A stretch of 64,000 nt of DNA from Bacteroidales bacterium (GTDB taxonomy: Bacteria > Bacteroidota > Bacteroidia > Bacteroidales > UBA4417). The translations under genes were made by a program, and so were the position numbers. Position 1 is the stretch's first letter. Each line of letters begins with the position of its first letter. Location: assembly GCA_016707705.1 (NCBI GenBank), contig JADJHD010000006.1:1-64000 (forward strand), in the 5' to 3' direction. The notes under the pieces were generated by a model that saw only the letters and a program-made list of their open reading frames with translations, had not been told where the DNA came from and ran no database searches. Positions 62,079 to 64,000 of the stretch are shown here, in pieces.

Positions 62079-62933
62079 ATGAAAAAAATCAGCATCATAG
62101 CCTTTCTGTTATTGCTTTTATCCTTTGGCAGCTACGCACAGGATACAAGTCTAACGGTTATGTCCTACAATATCCGGTTCAACAATCCGGATGATGGAAT
62201 AAATGCCTGGCCATTGCGGCAACAAAAAACCATAGGACTGATTGCAAAGCAGCAAGCGGTGGTTTTCGGATTGCAGGAAGCGCTTATCGGACAGATCAGG
62301 GATATTCAAGCTGCCATGCCGGACTATAAATGGGTTGGTGTGGGAAGAGAGGATGGGAAGGAGGAAGGAGAGTTCTCACCGGTGTTCTACAATTCCTCTC
62401 GTTTAAAGGAAATAAGGAGCGGTACATTCTGGTTGTCAGAGCGTCCGACAGTACCGGGTCTGAAAGGCTGGGATGCTGCCTGCACGAGGGTTGTCACATG
62501 GGCTCAGTTTAGCGATAATCGCACCGGCAGGGAGTTTTATTATTTCAATACCCATTTTGATCATATGGGTGCGATTGCCCGCCGTAACAGCTCCTTCCTG
62601 ATAATGCAGGCTATTGATTCCATAGCAGGTTCAATGCCGGTAATCCTCAGCGGGGATTTTAACTCAGCGCCCAGTTCAATGAGTGTTCAGATACTTACCC
62701 AGCGTTCAAAGCCCAAATTACTGCTGTCCGATACTCGAAGCCTTACTCCAAACCGTTCTGGTCCGCTTTATACATTTACAGGCTTTGATTCAGAAGCTGC
62801 ACCCGGAGAAATGATTGATTTCATTTTTGTAAAGAATATCAATAAGGCTGCATGGCATAAAGTTATTGATGAACATGAAGGGAGATATTATCCTTCTGAC
62901 CATCTTCCAGTGGTAGTGAATCTTTCCTATTAA
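62079..62933 (+). CDS. Secreted endonuclease/exonuclease/phosphatase-family protein
   Basis: From the ATG at 62079 the protein is 284 residues with a signal peptide ending SYAQ. The EEP motifs are MSYNIRFNNPDDG (N), FGLQEALIGQ (E), FNTHFDHMG (H), LSGDFNSAPSS (D-x-N) and YYPSDHLPVVV (D-H). The N-D-x-x-N-x-W start is like the bacterial EEP enzymes that act as sphingomyelinase-like or metallo-phosphatases. The frame is open upstream to 61989, but the signal peptide fixes the start. It is followed by the FG-GAP protein after a 6-bp gap, suggesting an operon. Confidence 0.9.
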   Translation: MKKISIIAFLLLLLSFGSYAQDTSLTVMSYNIRFNNPDDGINAWPLRQQKTIGLIAKQQAVVFGLQEALIGQIRDIQAAMPDYKWVGVGREDGKEEGEFSPVFYNSSRLKEIRSGTFWLSERPTVPGLKGWDAACTRVVTWAQFSDNRTGREFYYFNTHFDHMGAIARRNSSFLIMQAIDSIAGSMPVILSGDFNSAPSSMSVQILTQRSKPKLLLSDTRSLTPNRSGPLYTFTGFDSEAAPGEMIDFIFVKNINKAAWHKVIDEHEGRYYPSDHLPVVVNLSY

Positions 62934-62939
62934 TCTGAA

Positions 62940-64000
62940 ATGAGCCGGAAAATCCATGTACTTCTTTTACTGATTTTCCAGGTATTCATTGTATTTGGAC
63001 AAATACCCAGCGGCTTTCGGAAAATTCATAACACTACCATTCCTGTTCTTGATCTGCAAGGTGATACAGTTTCAATACCTTTTGCCGGAGGTCTCAACAA
63101 TTGTCAGTTTGGTGAAATCGATCTCAATCTTGATGAAGTTAAAGACCTTCTGGTATTTGACCGGCATGGCAACCGGATATTGACATTTATCAATACAGGG
63201 ATCTTTGATTCCATCAGTTACAGTTACGCCCCTGAATATGCTGCAAGAATTCCTGTATGCAGGGAGTGGATGCTGCTCAGGGATTATGACAATGATGGCA
63301 GGACAGATATTTTTACCTATACCACCGGAGGAATTGAAGTATTCAGAAATATCAGCAATTCAGATCTCTTGTTTGAGCAGAAAACCCATCCCTATCTTGT
63401 TTCAAATCAGGGTTCGTCAAGTACAAACATCCTGGTAACTTATGCAGATTATCCCTCCATTGAGGACCTTGATGGGGATGGAGACCTGGATATTCTTACA
63501 TTCTGGGGACTTGGCTCATTTGTGGAGTGGCATAAAAACCTCTCTGTTGAAAACTTTGGAAATGCGGATTCGCTGATGTTTGAGAAATCTTCCAGCTGCT
63601 GGGGACAATTTGCTGAAGGAGCTGAGTCGAATTCCATATTTCTTGACACCTGTGTTTCTTTTAATAAGAGTTTTTTGCCGGAAGGAGAGCCTAAACATAC
63701 CGGATCTACTTTACTCGCATCTGATTTCAATGGTGATGGCTTACCTGATCTGCTGCTTGGTGATGTCGATTTTCCAAATCTGACCTATCTCCAGAATGGC
63801 GGAGAGTCTGGAACAGCCAGAATGATTAACTATACAACCGGGTTTCCTGAGGCAAAGCCTGTGAATCTGATTTCATTTCCTTCTGCATCCATGCTTGATT
63901 TGAACAATGACCATAAAAAGGACCTGCTGGTTTCGCCCTTCGATCCTGGTTTAATCAGATCTGCCACTGACCATTCCTGCTGGCTCTATATTCAAAAGAA
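62940..64000 (+). CDS. Secreted FG-GAP/VCBS-repeat protein, C-terminus cut by window edge
   Basis: The frame begins with the ATG at 62940 (MSRKIHVLLLLIFQVFIVFG, a signal peptide) and runs without a stop for 353 codons to the right edge. FG-GAP-type calcium-binding loops repeat: DYDNDGRTDIFTY, DLDGDGDLDILTFWG, DFNGDGLPDLLLGD and DLNNDHKKDLLVSP. These form beta-propellers in secreted adhesins and polysaccharide-associated proteins. Bacteroidota members often end with a T9SS signal; the end lies outside the window. It begins 6 bp after the EEP gene. Confidence 0.87.
   Translation, partial: MSRKIHVLLLLIFQVFIVFGQIPSGFRKIHNTTIPVLDLQGDTVSIPFAGGLNNCQFGEIDLNLDEVKDLLVFDRHGNRILTFINTGIFDSISYSYAPEYAARIPVCREWMLLRDYDNDGRTDIFTYTTGGIEVFRNISNSDLLFEQKTHPYLVSNQGSSSTNILVTYADYPSIEDLDGDGDLDILTFWGLGSFVEWHKNLSVENFGNADSLMFEKSSSCWGQFAEGAESNSIFLDTCVSFNKSFLPEGEPKHTGSTLLASDFNGDGLPDLLLGDVDFPNLTYLQNGGESGTARMINYTTGFPEAKPVNLISFPSASMLDLNNDHKKDLLVSPFDPGLIRSATDHSCWLYIQK

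Noticed and set aside
1..64000. tRNA, rRNA, riboswitch, insertion sequence or phage genes
   Set aside because: None could be recognised by reading the sequence; a dedicated covariance-model search was not possible.

Overview
The window looks like chromosomal DNA of a Bacteroidota bacterium, probably an environmental, aerobically respiring Bacteroidales- or Cytophagales-like lineage. The signs are an alternative complex III (act) cluster fused to a caa3 oxidase operon, a single-chain SecDF, a Bacteroidota-type PurM, PorE-like and other OmpA proteins, secreted Asp-box/PKD and FG-GAP proteins, almost no Shine-Dalgarno sites, and recurrent TAnnTTTG promoter boxes. No tRNA, rRNA, CRISPR array, transposase or phage gene was seen.

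Layout. 1-4.9 kb (minus): edge-truncated secreted Asp-box/PKD protein, TMEM175-like channel, signal-less HtrA protease, HMA-domain lipoprotein with a clear terminator. 4.9-20.4 kb (minus): a continuous respiratory block read actA-B-C-D-E-F, sco, coxA, coxC, coxD, coxB, ctaB, then acs. It carries electrons from quinol through the Act complex and c hemes to an A2-type (YS motif) caa3 oxidase. 21-27.7 kb: two TPM-domain proteins with lemA, htpG, an exported Nif3-like protein, an uncharacterised membrane protein and a DUF1905/YdeI-like protein whose start lies in a repeat. 27.9-36.2 kb: two large PAS sensor kinases, an ICMT-like methyltransferase, a paralogue of the uncharacterised membrane protein, a DUF116 protein and a repeat cluster. 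36.4-47.8 kb: OmpA lipoprotein, ilvE, then a minus-strand run from a PorE-like protein through purM, an alpha/beta hydrolase, prfA and pyrF to a serine hydrolase, plus tatA/B. 48.1-54.3 kb: a visibly AT-richer block with a CPA antiporter, opine-type dehydrogenase, 30-residue membrane protein, OmpR-type two-component system and NhaD antiporter. 54.8-64 kb: secDF, a lipoprotein resembling the SecD periplasmic region, a cold-shock protein, a putative outer-membrane protein, two EEP-family hydrolases and an edge-truncated FG-GAP protein.

Most notable. (1) Four ATTAGAA-type heptamers repeat at exactly 11 bp just upstream of a TAACTTTG promoter box, between the two-component system and the small-protein/opine-dehydrogenase pair: the likely operator of an ion/osmotic response module. 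(2) A lipoprotein derived from the SecD periplasmic region sits next to secDF. (3) Two paralogues define an uncharacterised membrane family ending in a VAFxVIEW motif. (4) The PorE-like protein ends in what looks like a degenerate retropepsin fold. (5) ActA carries seven CxxCH motifs.

Quality caveat: five conserved genes (coxC, actD, htpG, pyrF and a PAS kinase) are each broken by one small indel, four of them at homopolymers. Sequencing or assembly error is the likeliest cause, and these genes are annotated as whole genes with the break noted. Start sites are often uncertain.
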